A DNA stretch of 64,000 nt from Burkholderia sp. S171. GTDB lineage: Bacteria > Pseudomonadota > Gammaproteobacteria > Burkholderiales > Burkholderiaceae. Under the pieces are notes generated by a model that saw only the letters and a list, made by a program, of their open reading frames with translations, did no database searches and was not told the DNA's origin. The stretch spans positions 117,049 to 181,048 of the forward strand of contig NZ_LMUF01000007.1 of the NCBI RefSeq assembly GCF_009766085.1. Direction: 5' to 3'. The position numbers and the translations under genes are program-made. Within the stretch, counting starts at the first letter, position 1, and each line of letters opens with the position of its first letter. Below are positions 24,732 through 35,656 of this stretch, piece after piece.

Positions 24732-26267
24732 TTAAACCGTCGCGACCGGAATCTTGCCGATTTTCGCTTGCCATTCTTTCGGTCCCGTCTGGTGAACAGA
24801 GGTTCCGGTCGAATCAACGGCGACGGTTACCGGCATATCCTGCACATCGAATTCGTAGATGGCTTCCATGCCCAGGTCTTCGAACGCGATGACCTCCGCG
24901 CCGCGAATCGCCTTCGACACCAGGTATGCCGCGCCGCCCACGGCCATCATGTAGGCGGCCTTGTGCTTCTTGATCGCCTCGATGGCAACCGGGCCGCGCT
25001 CTGCCTTGCCGATCATCGAGATCAGGCCGGTCTGCGACAACATCATGTCCGTGAACTTGTCCATGCGCGTGGCCGTGGTCGGGCCCGCCGGGCCAACGAC
25101 TTCCTCACGCACCGGATCGACCGGGCCAACGTAATAAATCACGCGATTCGTGAAATCGACGGGGAGCTTTTCGCCCTTGGCCAGCATGTCGGCAATGCGC
25201 TTGTGCGCAGCGTCGCGGCCGGTCAGCATCTTGCCCGAGAGCAGCAGCGTCTGGCCCGGCTTCCACGCGGCGACCTGTTCCTTCGTCAACGTGTTCAGGT
25301 CCACGCGCTGGCTCGTTTCCGTGTTCGCGACCCATTCGACTTTCGGCCATGCGTCGAGCGAAGGGACGTCGAGTTTCGCCACGCCTGAACCATCAAGCGT
25401 GAAATGCGCGTGGCGCGTAGCTGCGCAGTTCGGGATGATCGCGATGGGTTTCGATGCCGCGTGCGTGGGTGCCGCCATGATCTTCACATCGAGCACGGTG
25501 GCGAGGCCGCCCAAACCCTGCGCACCGATACCCAGCGCGTTGACCTTCTCGTGCAACTCGACGCGCAATTCTTCGATCCAGTCCTGCGGTCCACGCGCAA
25601 TAACGTCCTGGATATCGATGGCGTCCATCAGCGATTCCTTCGCCATGACCATCGCTTTCTCTGCCGTCCCGCCAATGCCGATTCCAAGCATGCCGGGCGG
25701 GCACCATCCGGCGCCCATCAGCGGCACGGTTTTCAGCACCCAGTCGACGATGGAATCCGACGGGTTCAGCATCGCGAACTTCGTCTTGTTCTCCGAGCCG
25801 CCGCCTTTGGCCGCGATCTGGACGTCGACTTTATCGCCGGGGACGATTTCGTAGTGGATCACCGCCGGCGTGTTGTCCTTCGTGTTTTTGCGCGCGCCTT
25901 CGGGCGGGCTCACGATGGAGGCGCGCAGCACGTTGTCCGGATTCAGGTAGCCGCGGCGCACGCCTTCGTTGATCATGTCGGTGACGCCCATGGTGGCCGA
26001 ACCTGACTCACTCGCCCATCGCACGTCCATGCCCACCTTCACGAACACCGTGACAATACCGGTGTCCTGGCAGATCGGCCGATGACCTTCCGCGCACATG
26101 CGGCTGTTCGTCAGGATCTGCGCGATGGCGTCTTTCGCGGCCGGACTCTCTTCGAGTTCGTATGCGCGGCCCAATGCCTGGATGTAGTCGAGCGGATGGT
26201 AATAGCTGATGTGCTGCAACGAATCCGCAATGCTCTGAATCAGGTCTTCCTGCTTGATGATGGTCAT
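24732..26267 (-). CDS. fumA: Class I fumarate hydratase (iron-sulfur)
   Basis: A 511-residue [4Fe-4S] class I fumarase, the heterodimer-fused type, converting fumarate to malate. The N-terminal domain holds cluster cysteines including those in SRMCAEGHRPICQDTG (C58, C66) and in LMGAGWCPPGMLG. The C-terminal beta domain begins near residue 330 with the LRVDLNTLTKEQV-like region. The cluster is sensitive to superoxide and to iron limitation. It ends the segment after the UPF0114 gene, 91 bp apart, same strand. Confidence 0.93.
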   Translation of the reverse strand: MTIIKQEDLIQSIADSLQHISYYHPLDYIQALGRAYELEESPAAKDAIAQILTNSRMCAEGHRPICQDTGIVTVFVKVGMDVRWASESGSATMGVTDMINEGVRRGYLNPDNVLRASIVSPPEGARKNTKDNTPAVIHYEIVPGDKVDVQIAAKGGGSENKTKFAMLNPSDSIVDWVLKTVPLMGAGWCPPGMLGIGIGGTAEKAMVMAKESLMDAIDIQDVIARGPQDWIEELRVELHEKVNALGIGAQGLGGLATVLDVKIMAAPTHAASKPIAIIPNCAATRHAHFTLDGSGVAKLDVPSLDAWPKVEWVANTETSQRVDLNTLTKEQVAAWKPGQTLLLSGKMLTGRDAAHKRIADMLAKGEKLPVDFTNRVIYYVGPVDPVREEVVGPAGPTTATRMDKFTDMMLSQTGLISMIGKAERGPVAIEAIKKHKAAYMMAVGGAAYLVSKAIRGAEVIAFEDLGMEAIYEFDVQDMPVTVAVDSTGTSVHQTGPKEWQAKIGKIPVATV

Positions 26268-26358
26268 GGCTTGAACGTGTGTGGGAACGGGACGTTATCG
26301 GGACTGTTTGCGGCGCTTTGAATAGCGCTCATGGTGTTGTGCCACTGCTTGCCTGTGC

Positions 26359-26946
26359 TTACTCGTGCGCCTTCGCGGGCGTGCCGGAAGGTTCGTGAAA
26401 ATGCTCCGGGTGCGTGTGCGTGGTCAGGCGGTCGACCCACGCCATGATCAGCGCCGACGCGAGGAATGCCACGTGAATGATCACTTGCCACATCACCGCG
26501 TGCTCGGAGTACTGGTCCGGATTGATGAAGGTTTTCAGCAGATGGATCGACGAAATGCTGATCAGCGCCATGGATAGCTTCACCTTCAGCACGCCGGCAT
26601 TCACGTGATCGAGCCATTCCGGCTGGTCGGGATGGCCTTCCACGCCGAGCCGTGAGACGAAGGTCTCATAGCCGCCCACGATCACCATGATCAGCAGATT
26701 CGAGATCATCACCACGTCGATCAGGCCGAGGACGACCAGCATGATGTTGGTTTCGTCGAGCGTCGTCATATGGGTGACGAGGTGCCAGACTTCCTTCAGG
26801 AACAGGACGACGTAGACGCCCTGCGCCACGATCAGGCCGAGATAGAGCGGCACCTGGAGCCAGCGGCTCATGAAGATGACTGCTGGAAGGGGCTTCATGG
26901 AACGGCGGGGAGGACGGGTGCCGGGGATGTTCGGGGATGCGGACAT
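26359..26946 (-). CDS. UPF0114 (YqhA) family membrane protein
   Basis: A 195-residue inner-membrane protein with about four transmembrane helices (near 26-50, 64-86, 120-140 and 145-165). The stretch [20 protein letters not shown] is highly characteristic of UPF0114/TIGR00645. Function is not established. It runs 91 bp ahead of the fumarase gene on the same strand and may share a transcript. The start used gives about 20 extra N-terminal residues; [19 protein letters not shown] could be an internal start. Confidence 0.87.
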   Translation of the reverse strand: MSASPNIPGTRPPRRSMKPLPAVIFMSRWLQVPLYLGLIVAQGVYVVLFLKEVWHLVTHMTTLDETNIMLVVLGLIDVVMISNLLIMVIVGGYETFVSRLGVEGHPDQPEWLDHVNAGVLKVKLSMALISISSIHLLKTFINPDQYSEHAVMWQVIIHVAFLASALIMAWVDRLTTHTHPEHFHEPSGTPAKAHE

Positions 26947-27663
26947 GAGCGGTGCCGGGTCGTGGAAGGTTGGTTGAATCGAGTACGTGCTTTGGACGAG
27001 GCGAGCGCGAAACGGTGAAACGGCAAAACGTCATTCGCGCGCATTTTTTTGAGAAAGCGCGTCATTGTAGCGCGACGCCGCCAGGGGGTTGCGGGTCAAC
27101 CCTGAGGAAGTCGGCCCGCGCGGCGGGTTCCGCCCACCTACTCGCTGGCGGTTCCGCCGAAGGTGCGTGACATGCGAAATCCGTACGAACGCCGTTTGGA
27201 AGCCGTCCCTGGTTAAGAAATCATCGATGGTGCCGTTTTCGCCTTCATGCACGCCAGAGCGCGTAACGATTCAAGCTGGAATCCGGACGACGAGTTCAGT
27301 TAACATGGCGTGGCGCGTCACGGATTGCGCGCGGCGGAAGCAGCGCGTGAGCGCAAAGCGCATCATTGATTGATGCGTTGAAAGTCCCGCAGCGTAAAAG
27401 TCCCGGTCCGTACGTGTATACCCCGTGGTCATCGGGTGGGTTGCGTAAGTAGTGGGTAAGGCGCGCGGCTTATCTTCGCCGTATAAAGTCTGGCGCGCAT
27501 GCTGCGCTGCATCGAACAGGCAACGCATAGAGGCAGGAGACACGGCACAACGCTTGCAGCGATTGCAAAGCGTGCGCCGTTCACGCCGAAAAGACATGGC
27601 GGCTTCGGAGCTTGGGCTCCGGCGTCGCGGTTATCAGATTCACCATCAAAGAAGGGGTTGTCG
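26947..27663. other. 717-bp intergenic region upstream of acs
   Basis: No open frame here has protein-like composition. The region holds the divergent promoters of the UPF0114 gene and acs. A GG-N10-GC element (TGGCGCGCATGCTGC, 27491-27505) resembles a sigma-54 site weakly. AAGGGG precedes the acs ATG. I see no repeats or RNA gene. Confidence 0.5.
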
Positions 27664-29646
27664 ATGTCTGCGATTGAATCCGTACTCCAGGAACGCCGTA
27701 TTTTTCCGCCTTCGGCCAAAGCAATGGCCGGTGCAGCGATCTCTGGCATGGACGCGTACAAGGCTTTGACGTCCGAAGCCGAACGCGATTACGAAGGCTT
27801 CTGGGCGCGTCTCGCGCGCGAAACGCTCAGCTGGCACAAGCCGTTCACGACCGTCCTCGACGAGTCGAATCCGCCGTTCTACAGGTGGTTCGAAGACGGC
27901 GAGATCAACGCGTCGTATAACTGCATCGACCGTCATGTGGAAGCCGGGCACGGTGCGAAGAACGCAATCATCTTCGAAGCCGATGACGGAACCGTCGTGA
28001 ACGTCACGTACCAGGATCTGTTGCAGCGCGTTTGCCGCTTCGCCAATGCGCTGAAGAAGCGCGGCGTGAAGAAGGGCGATCGCGTGGTGATCTACATGCC
28101 GATGTCGGTGGAAGGCGTCGTCGCCATGCAAGCTTGCGCGCGTATCGGTGCGACGCATTCGGTCGTGTTCGGCGGGTTCTCGTCGAAGTCGCTCAACGAA
28201 CGGCTCGTGGACGTGGGCGCGGTCGCGCTCATCACGTCCGACGAACAAATGCGCGGCGGCAAGGCGCTGCCGCTGAAGAGCATTGCCGATGAAGCCATCG
28301 CAGCCGGCGGATGCGAAGCCGTCACGAGCGTCATTGTGTACAAGCGCACGGGCGGCAAGACGCAATGGCATGAGGGCCGCGATCTCTGGATGCACGAGCT
28401 GGTCGAGCATGAATCCGATCAGTGCGAGCCAGAATGGGTCAGCGCCGAACATCCGTTATTCATTCTGTACACGTCCGGTTCCACGGGCAAACCCAAGGGC
28501 GTTCAGCACAGCACCGGCGGCTTTTTGCTGTGGGCTGCACAGACCATGAAGTGGACCTTCGACGCCAAGCCTGACGACGTGTTCTGGTGTACCGCCGACA
28601 TCGGCTGGATCACGGGGCATAGCTACATAGCGTATGGTCCGACCGCTATTGGCGCGACCCAGGTCGTGTTCGAAGGCGTGCCGACGTACCCGCACGCCGG
28701 GCGCTTCTGGGACATGATCGCGAAGCACAAGGTCACGATTTTCTACACCGCGCCGACCGCTATCCGTTCACTCATCAAGATGGCCGAAGCCGATGCAAAA
28801 GTGCATCCGAAGAGCTTCGATCTCTCGTCGCTGCGCATTCTTGGTACGGTCGGCGAGCCGATCAATCCGGAAGCGTGGATGTGGTATCACGAGAACGTGG
28901 GCCGCGGCGTGTGTCCTATCGTCGATACGTGGTGGCAGACTGAAACCGGCGGCCACATGATCACGCCGCTGCCGGGCGCAACGCCGCTCGTGCCGGGTTC
29001 CTGCACGCTGCCGTTGCCCGGCATCATGGCGGCGGTTGTCGATGAAACCGGTCAGGACGTGCCGAACGGGCAGGGCGGGATCCTGGTGATCAAGCGGCCG
29101 TGGCCGTCGGCGCTGCGCAATGTGTGGGGCGATCCGGACCGCTACAAGAAGAGCTACTTCCCTGAGGAGCTCGGCGGCACGTTGTATCTCGCCGGCGACG
29201 GCGCCGTGCGCGACAAAGAGACGGGTTACTTCACGATCATGGGCCGTATTGACGACGTGCTGAATGTCTCCGGGCATCGGCTGGGGACCATGGAGATCGA
29301 GTCGGCGCTGGTATCGAATCCGATCGTGGCGGAAGCGGCTGTGGTCGGCCGTCCTGACGATACAACCGGCGAAGCGGTGTGCGCGTTTGTCGTGCTGAAG
29401 CGCTCGCGTCCCGAAGGCGATGAAGCGAAGCAGATCGCCAACGAATTGCGCGCGTGGGTCGCGAAGGAGATCGGTCCGATCGCGAAACCGAAGGACATCC
29501 GTTTTGGCGAGAATCTTCCCAAGACCCGTTCAGGCAAGATCATGCGGCGGTTGCTGCGCTCGCTGGCGAAAGGCGAGGAGATTACGCAGGATATCTCCAC
29601 GCTCGAGAATCCCGCGATTCTTGATCAGCTCGGCGAAGCGCGCTGA
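27664..29646 (+). CDS. acs: Acetyl-CoA synthetase (AMP-forming)
   Basis: A 660-residue ANL-superfamily enzyme that activates acetate to acetyl-CoA through acetyl-AMP. The P-loop-like [12 protein letters not shown], the WWQTETGG adenylate motif and the C-terminal catalytic lysine in [10 protein letters not shown] are clear; that lysine is the usual target of regulatory acetylation. The start is [17 protein letters not shown] at 27664, matching family members; 55 codons of upstream open frame are not conserved-looking. The next genes encode a probable carboxylate symporter. Confidence 0.97.
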   Translation: MSAIESVLQERRIFPPSAKAMAGAAISGMDAYKALTSEAERDYEGFWARLARETLSWHKPFTTVLDESNPPFYRWFEDGEINASYNCIDRHVEAGHGAKNAIIFEADDGTVVNVTYQDLLQRVCRFANALKKRGVKKGDRVVIYMPMSVEGVVAMQACARIGATHSVVFGGFSSKSLNERLVDVGAVALITSDEQMRGGKALPLKSIADEAIAAGGCEAVTSVIVYKRTGGKTQWHEGRDLWMHELVEHESDQCEPEWVSAEHPLFILYTSGSTGKPKGVQHSTGGFLLWAAQTMKWTFDAKPDDVFWCTADIGWITGHSYIAYGPTAIGATQVVFEGVPTYPHAGRFWDMIAKHKVTIFYTAPTAIRSLIKMAEADAKVHPKSFDLSSLRILGTVGEPINPEAWMWYHENVGRGVCPIVDTWWQTETGGHMITPLPGATPLVPGSCTLPLPGIMAAVVDETGQDVPNGQGGILVIKRPWPSALRNVWGDPDRYKKSYFPEELGGTLYLAGDGAVRDKETGYFTIMGRIDDVLNVSGHRLGTMEIESALVSNPIVAEAAVVGRPDDTTGEAVCAFVVLKRSRPEGDEAKQIANELRAWVAKEIGPIAKPKDIRFGENLPKTRSGKIMRRLLRSLAKGEEITQDISTLENPAILDQLGEAR

Positions 29647-29675
29647 CTTTGCGCTAGTATCATCGAGCTTGAAAG

Positions 29676-29705
29676 AACGGCTCCCTGTTTCAGGGAGCCG
29701 TTTTT
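29676..29705 (+). terminator. Terminator after acs
   Basis: AACGGCTCCCTG, loop TTT, CAGGGAGCCGTTTTT: a perfect 12-bp stem with T-run, 29 bp after the acs stop. It separates acs from the symporter pair. Confidence 0.93.
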
Positions 29706-29772
29706 GTATCCCGGGCCGGCGCACGATGTCGATCCCGATTGCCGCTTCTCAAAGCATTTGGTAGATAAGCAC

Positions 29773-30102
29773 ATGCCCTCGATTCCACCGCCTGCTTCGA
29801 GTCCTGCCGAACCACCGCCCGTCACGGCGGCGATGGCGCACGCGCATCGGTTGTATTGGCGAACGAATCTTGCGCTGATCTCGGTGTTGATGCTGATCGG
29901 CTTCGTGGTGTCATTCGGCATTCCCCTCATGGCAACGCGGCTCGCTCACGTGCGTTTCGCGGGTTTTCCGCTGCCGTTTTACTTTGGCGCTCAGGGCGCG
30001 ATCCTGGTGTATGTCGCGTTGATCGTGGTGTATATCGTGCTGATGCAATTCGCCGATGCACGCCTGCAACGCACGCTTGCCGTAGCTAAGACCGAGCCAT
30101 GA
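29773..30102 (+). CDS. DUF4212 small subunit of sodium/solute symporter
   Basis: A 109-residue membrane protein with a Pro-rich N-terminus and two transmembrane helices (about 38-58 and 75-96), matching DUF4212. These genes almost always precede a VC_2705-type sodium:solute symporter, as here with 7 bp between them. The start at 29773 (MPSIPPPASSPAEPPP) is preferred because the longer frame starts inside the acs terminator. The ribosome site is weak. The role is presumably in assembling or regulating the large subunit. Confidence 0.83.
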   Translation: MPSIPPPASSPAEPPPVTAAMAHAHRLYWRTNLALISVLMLIGFVVSFGIPLMATRLAHVRFAGFPLPFYFGAQGAILVYVALIVVYIVLMQFADARLQRTLAVAKTEP

Positions 30103-30109
30103 AGCGCCG

Positions 30110-32128
30110 ATGAAGCTCACCCATCGACTCATCCGGGCCTACGCGCTTTACACGCTCGGCTTCTTCCTGTTCATCTATGTGATGGCGCGGATCGAGCGCG
30201 TGACCGGGCCGGGCATGTGGATCGGCTATGTGTTCCTGTTCGTGCCAATAGCCGTGTATGCCGTCATCGGTTTGTTGTCGCGGACATCGGATTTGGTCGA
30301 GTATTACGTGGCCGGGCGGCGCGTGCCGTCCGCGTTCAATGGCATGGCCACCGCGGCGGACTGGTTATCGGCGGCGTCGTTTATCGGGCTGGCCGGGTCC
30401 ATCTACGCAACCGGTTACGACGGTCTTGCCTACATGATGGGCTGGACCGGCGGTTACTGTCTCGTTGCGTTCCTGCTCGCGCCCTACGTTCGCAAGCTTG
30501 CCCGCTACACCATCCCCGACTTCCTCGGCACACGCTTTTCGAGCAACCTCGTGCGCGGGATCGCGGCGTTCGCGGCCATCTTGTGCTCGTTCGTTTATCT
30601 CGTCGCGCAGATCCAGGGCATCGGGCTGATTGCGTCGCGGTTTATCGGTATCGATTTCGCTATCGGGATCTTCTGCGGGCTCGCCGGTATCCTCGTGTGC
30701 TCGTTTCTGGGCGGCATGCGTGCGGTCACGTGGACGCAGGTCGCGCAGTACATCATCCTGATCAGCGCCATGCTGATCCCCGTCTCGATGATCGCGCATC
30801 GCGAGGGGCTCGGCTGGTTGCCGCAGCTCTCGTATGGACGCTTGCTGGAGCGTGTGGAAGTGCTTGAGCGGGCGGTTGAACGCTCGCCCGAAGAAGCCCG
30901 GGTCCGCGACGATTACCGGCGTCAGGCGCAGCAGATCCAGACGCAGATTGATGAGTTGCCGGCGTCGTTTCATACCGGGCAGGCGCGGCTTGTTGAGGAG
31001 ATAGCGGACTTGCGCCGGCATAACGGGCCTTTGCGCGATATTAGCGAGCGGGAAAGCGAACTGGCGTCGTTCCCGAAGACAGCCGCCGAGGCGCACGTTC
31101 AATGGAGCCGCGCTCGTGATGCGATGCTCGAACGCGCTGCGCCGCCGGTGCCAATGGCTGAAGCATTTCCCCCTTCCGACGATGAAAACTCGCGATTGCA
31201 CAGGCGGAATTTCTTGTCGTTGCTGCTGTGCTTGTCGCTGGGAACGGCGAGCTTGCCGCATATTTTGACCCGCTATAACACGACCACATCGGTGGCTTCC
31301 GCGCGGCGCTCGGTCGGCTGGACGCTGTTTTTTGTCGCGCTGTTTTATGTGAGCGTGCCCGTGCTCGCGGTACTGATCAAGTACGAGATGCTGACGGGAA
31401 TTGTCGGGCACAAGTTCGCTGATCTTCCTACGTGGGTCATGCAATGGCGCAAGGTCGAGCCGTATCTGATTCGTATCGCCGATGTGAACGGTGACGGCAT
31501 CGTGCGCTGGTCCGGTATTCAGATGCAGCCGGATATGGTGGTGCTCGCCGCGCCGGAGATTGCGGGGCTGCCGTATGTGATGTCGGGCTTGATCGCGGCG
31601 GGGGCGTTGGCCGCGGCGCTTTCTACCGCCGATGGTCTGTTGCTGACGATTGCGAATGCGCTTTCGCACGACGTCTATTACTGCATGGTCGACAAGACCG
31701 CGAGTAGTCAGCGAAGGGTCACCCTATCGAAGATATTGTTGCTGGGGGTGGCGCTGTTTGCTTCTTACGTGGCGTCGCTCAATACGGGGAACATCTTGTT
31801 CCTGGTGGGGGCGGCGTTTTCGTTGGCGGCGTCCGGGTTGTTTCCGGTACTTGTGCTGGGCGTGTTTTGGAAGCGGACGACGAAGCTTGGAGCGGTCGCG
31901 GGGATGCTGGCGGGCTTGAGCGTGTGCGTCTATTACATCGTGTCGACGTATCCGTATTTCACGCAGATCACGGGGTTCGCGGGAGCAAGATGGTTTGGGA
32001 TCGAGTCGATCAGTTCAGGAGTGTTCGGGGTGCCGGCGGGGTTTGTGGTGGCCGTCGTGGTGAGCCTGTTCGATCGGAAACCGGACGCGTATACGCGGGC
32101 GTTGGTGGATTATATTCGGCATCCGTGA
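30110..32128 (+). CDS. Sodium:solute symporter, VC_2705 subfamily
   Basis: A 672-residue SSS-family transporter related to the acetate permease ActP, with about 13 transmembrane helices. A hydrophilic, probably coiled-coil segment of roughly 120 residues (about 242-362, rich in Glu, Arg and Gln) interrupts the membrane core, a hallmark of this subfamily. A periplasm-facing loop near residue 458 contains DVNGDGIV, resembling a calcium-binding loop. Together with acs upstream and malate synthase downstream, uptake of acetate or a similar short carboxylate is the likely role. Confidence 0.87.
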   Translation: MKLTHRLIRAYALYTLGFFLFIYVMARIERVTGPGMWIGYVFLFVPIAVYAVIGLLSRTSDLVEYYVAGRRVPSAFNGMATAADWLSAASFIGLAGSIYATGYDGLAYMMGWTGGYCLVAFLLAPYVRKLARYTIPDFLGTRFSSNLVRGIAAFAAILCSFVYLVAQIQGIGLIASRFIGIDFAIGIFCGLAGILVCSFLGGMRAVTWTQVAQYIILISAMLIPVSMIAHREGLGWLPQLSYGRLLERVEVLERAVERSPEEARVRDDYRRQAQQIQTQIDELPASFHTGQARLVEEIADLRRHNGPLRDISERESELASFPKTAAEAHVQWSRARDAMLERAAPPVPMAEAFPPSDDENSRLHRRNFLSLLLCLSLGTASLPHILTRYNTTTSVASARRSVGWTLFFVALFYVSVPVLAVLIKYEMLTGIVGHKFADLPTWVMQWRKVEPYLIRIADVNGDGIVRWSGIQMQPDMVVLAAPEIAGLPYVMSGLIAAGALAAALSTADGLLLTIANALSHDVYYCMVDKTASSQRRVTLSKILLLGVALFASYVASLNTGNILFLVGAAFSLAASGLFPVLVLGVFWKRTTKLGAVAGMLAGLSVCVYYIVSTYPYFTQITGFAGARWFGIESISSGVFGVPAGFVVAVVVSLFDRKPDAYTRALVDYIRHP

Positions 32129-32165
32129 GGCGATGGTTTTGCGGTTTTTGGTCGCACAGGAAAAC

Positions 32166-32203
32166 AAAAAACCCGCGTCGGCACAAGGCTCGATGCGGGT
32201 TTC
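32166..32203 (-). terminator. Terminator of tRNA-Ser
   Basis: On the minus strand, AAACCCGCATCGAG with a loop then CGACGCGGGTTTTTTG gives an 8-bp GC core with a T-run, about 30 bp after the tRNA 3' end. It could also end the symporter transcript. Confidence 0.78.
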
Positions 32204-32232
32204 GGGGATGCTCAACAAGGTGAAACGTATTC

Positions 32233-32322
32233 TGGCGGAGAGACGGGGATTCGAACCCCGGTTAGGTTTGACCCTAAACACGCTTTCCAGGCGTGCGACT
32301 TAAACCGCTCATCCATCTCTCC
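32233..32322 (-). tRNA. serX: tRNA-Ser (GGA)
   Basis: A 90-nt class II tRNA on the minus strand. The acceptor stem GGAGAGA pairs with TCTCTCC, the discriminator is G, and CCA is encoded. The anticodon loop TGGAAAG gives anticodon GGA (codons UCC/UCU). The long variable arm (about 15 nt, with TTTAGGGTCAAACCTAA) is typical of serine tRNAs, and the T-loop GGTTCGAATCC is intact. No integrase or direct repeat indicates use as an attachment site. Confidence 0.97.
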
Positions 32323-32428
32323 GGCAAGTCGCGGATTATAGCAAACTCCCGCGTCTGTGCCAGCCCCCTAGTGGAGAAGAGGTGATCGAGGTTGAAATCT
32401 GGCGGCGACGTGACTCGCCACCCGTCAC

Positions 32429-34603
32429 TCACCCCTGGTGCTTAACCTCCAGCCGAAACTTATGCAGCAACGGCTCCGTATACCCGCTCGGTTGCGCGCG
32501 CCCCTCAAAAACCAGCGCCTTCGCCGCCTTAAAGGCCAGCGACGTTTCAAAATCCCCGGCCATCGGCTGATACTGCGGGTCGCTGGCATTCTGCGCATCA
32601 ACGACCTTAGCCATCCGCTCGAACGTCTCGTTGACCAACGCTTCCGACACCACCCCGTGATGCAGCCAGTTGGCAATATGCTGGCTTGAAATCCGCAGCG
32701 TCGCGCGATCTTCCATCAACCCGACATCGTGGATATCCGGCACCTTCGAACATCCCACGCCCTGGTCGATCCACCGCACCACGTAACCCAGAATCCCCTG
32801 CGCGTTGTTCTCGATCTCCTGGCGGATTTCCTCATCCGACCATTGCGCCTTTTCGACAACGGGAATCGTCAGCAGCCCATTGAGCAGTTCATCGCGTGCA
32901 CCGCTGTAACCGGTCTTCTCCAACTCCTGCTGCACGGCTTGCACATCGACTTGATGGTAATGCAGCGCATGCAGCGTCGCGGCGGTCGGCGAGGGCACCC
33001 ATGCCGTATTCGCGCCCGCTTTCGGATGCGCGATCTTCTGCTCGAGCATCGCGTGCATCAGGTCGGGCATGGCCCACATGCCCTTGCCAATTTGCGCGCG
33101 CCCACGCAGTCCCGAACTCAACCCCGCCAGCACGTTATTGCGCTCATAAGACGTGATCCACGCCGACGATTTCATGTCGCCCTTGCGCATCATCGGACCG
33201 GCTTCCATCGCGCTGTGCATCTCGTCGCCGGTGCGGTCGAGGAAGCCCGTATTGATGAACGCCACCCGCGCCGATGCCACCGCAATACATGCCTGCAGGT
33301 TGACGCTGGTGCGTCGCTCCTCATCCATGATGCCCATCTTGATGGTGTAGCGCGGCAGGCCGAGCAGGTCTTCCACGCGCCCGAACAGCTCATCGGCGAA
33401 TGCGACTTCCGCCGGGCCGTGCATCTTCGGCTTGACGATGTAAATCGATCCCGTGCGCGAATTGAGCTTGTTTTGCAAGTCGTGCATGGCTCCGAGCGAC
33501 GTCATCACGGCGTCGAGAATGCCCTCGGGAATCTCGTGCCCGTCGCGATCGACAATAGCCGGATTCGTCATCAGATGCCCGACGTTACGAATGAACAGCA
33601 ACGAGCGGCCATGCAGCTTCACCGTCGAACCATCGGGCGCGGTGTATTCCCGATCGGCGTTCAGGCGGCGCGTAAAGGTCTTGCCGTTCTTGGTGACTTC
33701 CTCCGCCAGATCGCCTTTCATCAGGCCGGTCCAGTTGCGGTAGAGCTCGACCTTGTCGGCGGCGTCCACGGCTGCAACCGAATCCTCGCAATCGATAATG
33801 GTCGAGACCGCAGCCTCCATCAGCACGTCCTTCACATGCGCGGCATCGGTCTTGCCGATGGAATCGGTTGCGTCGATCTGGATCTCGAAGTGCAGGCCGT
33901 GATGCTTGAGCAGCACGGCAGAAGGCGCGCCCGCATCGCCCTGGAAACCAATGAATTGACCCGGCGATTTCAACGCCGACGAACCGTTTTTCAACGTCAC
34001 CACAAGCTTGCCGCTTTCTACGCGATAAGCGGTGGCATCGACGTGAGAACCGTTGGCGAGCGGCGCGGCTTCATCGAGGAACGCGCGAGCGCGTGCGATC
34101 ACGCGCGCACCGCGAGCCGGGTTGAATTGCGCGGTACGCCCGGCGCCATCGGTGTCGGGGATTGCGTCTGTGCCGTAGAGCGCGTCGTACAGGCTGCCCC
34201 AGCGCGCATTCGCGGCGTTGAGCGCATAGCGCTGGTTCGACAGCGGCACGACAAGTTGCGGTCCGGCTTGTTCGGCGATTTCCGTATCCACGTTCTGGGT
34301 CGTGGCCTGCACAGCCGCGCTTGCCGGCACGATATAGCCGATGCCTTCCAGAAACGCGCGGTACGCCTTCAGATCCCGCACCGGTCCAGGATTCGCCTTG
34401 TGCCACTGATCCAGCTCGGTCTGCAACCGGTCACGTTCAGCGAGCAGCGCGCGGTTCTTCGGCGCGAGGTCGTGAACCAGGGCATCGAAGCCTTTCCAGA
34501 ACGCTTCGCTTTCTATACCGATACCTGACAGCGCTTCGTCATCGACATACTGGCTCAGTTCGGCTGCAACCTGCAATCCGTTTCGCTTGATCATTTGACT
34601 CAT
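32429..34603 (-). CDS. glcB: Malate synthase G
   Basis: A 724-residue monomeric malate synthase of the G type, condensing glyoxylate and acetyl-CoA to malate. Clear stretches are [18 protein letters not shown] and [14 protein letters not shown] (active-site Arg and metal-binding Glu/Asp) and [15 protein letters not shown], with the C-terminal [21 protein letters not shown] segment. Length matches the G isoform rather than the shorter A form. No isocitrate lyase is nearby. Placed near acs and a carboxylate symporter, it supports acetate or glycolate growth. Confidence 0.97.
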   Translation of the reverse strand: MSQMIKRNGLQVAAELSQYVDDEALSGIGIESEAFWKGFDALVHDLAPKNRALLAERDRLQTELDQWHKANPGPVRDLKAYRAFLEGIGYIVPASAAVQATTQNVDTEIAEQAGPQLVVPLSNQRYALNAANARWGSLYDALYGTDAIPDTDGAGRTAQFNPARGARVIARARAFLDEAAPLANGSHVDATAYRVESGKLVVTLKNGSSALKSPGQFIGFQGDAGAPSAVLLKHHGLHFEIQIDATDSIGKTDAAHVKDVLMEAAVSTIIDCEDSVAAVDAADKVELYRNWTGLMKGDLAEEVTKNGKTFTRRLNADREYTAPDGSTVKLHGRSLLFIRNVGHLMTNPAIVDRDGHEIPEGILDAVMTSLGAMHDLQNKLNSRTGSIYIVKPKMHGPAEVAFADELFGRVEDLLGLPRYTIKMGIMDEERRTSVNLQACIAVASARVAFINTGFLDRTGDEMHSAMEAGPMMRKGDMKSSAWITSYERNNVLAGLSSGLRGRAQIGKGMWAMPDLMHAMLEQKIAHPKAGANTAWVPSPTAATLHALHYHQVDVQAVQQELEKTGYSGARDELLNGLLTIPVVEKAQWSDEEIRQEIENNAQGILGYVVRWIDQGVGCSKVPDIHDVGLMEDRATLRISSQHIANWLHHGVVSEALVNETFERMAKVVDAQNASDPQYQPMAGDFETSLAFKAAKALVFEGRAQPSGYTEPLLHKFRLEVKHQG

Positions 34604-34860
34604 GGGTAACTCCAGCTCTGTTTGTATTCTGTCCGCGTAAAGCGTTCGACGCCTTGCAGCAATGTACTGCCATGTTAACGCTTCTTGATTGCTTCGATCC
34701 GATTCCGGCGTAGTCGATCACCTCGATACGGCCGCGGCGCGTCAAGACAAGATCCGCAGGAGTGACTATATTTGTCGTCCTGTGCGTCGAAACAGTCCAA
34801 TAAACCGCTCCGCCGAGGCGTTATTGCCGCGCTCTCCATGCTTTTGTCTAAAGGATAACC

Positions 34861-35565
34861 ATGTCCGATTTGTCCGCTTTCCCCATCACAGCGAAATGGC
34901 CTGCGCAGCATCCCGACCGGATTCAGCTTTATTCGCTGCCCACGCCCAACGGCGTCAAGGTCTCGATCATGCTGGAGGAGACCGGGCTGCCGTACGAGCC
35001 GCATCTGGTGAGCTTCGAGACGAACGACCAGATGTCGCCGGCGTTTTTATCGCTGAATCCCAACAACAAGATCCCCGCAATCCTCGATCCTAATGGCCCG
35101 GACGGCAAGCCGCTGCCGTTGTTCGAGTCCGGCGCGATCCTGATCTATCTTGCCGACAAGACCGGCCAGTTCATCCCACAGGACGCGGCCGGCCGATATG
35201 AGACGATCCAGTGGGTGATGTTCCAGATGGGCGGCCTTGGCCCGATGTTCGGCCAGCTCGGCTTCTTCAACAAATTCGCCGGCAAGGATTACGAGGACAA
35301 GCGCCCGCGCGACCGCTACGTGGCTGAGTCGAAGCGTCTGCTTGGCGTACTCGAGCAACGGCTGGAAGGGCGCGAATGGATCATGGGCGATACCTATACC
35401 ATCGCTGATATCGCAAGCTTTCCGTGGATACGAAACCTGGTCGGCTTCTACGAGGCGGGCGAGCTGGTCGGTATCGAAAACTTCCCGAACGTCAGGCGCG
35501 TGCTCGATGCGTTCGTCGCTCGGCCGGCGGTGGCACGAGGACTGAATATCCCGAAGCGGGGGTGA
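34861..35565 (+). CDS. Glutathione S-transferase, YghU/YfcG-like (Nu class)
   Basis: A 234-residue GST. The N-terminal thioredoxin-like domain has the TPNGVKVSIMLEE helix and the FESGAILIYLADKTG signature for glutathione contact (cis-Pro nearby in NKIPAI), followed by an all-helical domain. The sequence fits the Nu class that reduces disulfides and hydroperoxides rather than conjugating xenobiotics. No transcription partners are evident; it is divergent from malate synthase across 257 bp of non-coding DNA. Confidence 0.9.
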   Translation: MSDLSAFPITAKWPAQHPDRIQLYSLPTPNGVKVSIMLEETGLPYEPHLVSFETNDQMSPAFLSLNPNNKIPAILDPNGPDGKPLPLFESGAILIYLADKTGQFIPQDAAGRYETIQWVMFQMGGLGPMFGQLGFFNKFAGKDYEDKRPRDRYVAESKRLLGVLEQRLEGREWIMGDTYTIADIASFPWIRNLVGFYEAGELVGIENFPNVRRVLDAFVARPAVARGLNIPKRG

Positions 35566-35632
35566 GGGGTTCGAGGGCGGAGTGGCTCAGGCGTAAGCCT
35601 CCTCTATGAAGATGAGGACAGGGGGAACCCCT
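35565..35632. repeat. Long-range inverted repeat between GST and autotransporter genes
   Basis: AGGGGTTC (35565-35572) and GAACCCCT (35625-35632) are perfect complements separated by 52 bp, with a smaller GGCT/AGCC hairpin inside. It lies in the convergent intergenic space and may act in termination. Confidence 0.4.
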
Positions 35633-35656
35633 TAATGCGATTCCCCGGTTGACACC

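Noticed and set aside
27491..27505. Sigma-54-like GG-N10-GC element upstream of acs
   Set aside because: Only the GG and GC are conserved; flanking consensus (TGGCAC, TTGC) is poor and chance matches are common.
32233..32322. tRNA-Ser as an integration site
   Set aside because: No integrase, no direct repeat of the tRNA 3' end, and flanks are metabolic genes.
32729..34528. Long open frame (599 codons) on the plus strand opposite malate synthase
   Set aside because: Antisense shadow of a clear gene in GC-rich DNA; its residues are Arg/His-rich and not protein-like.
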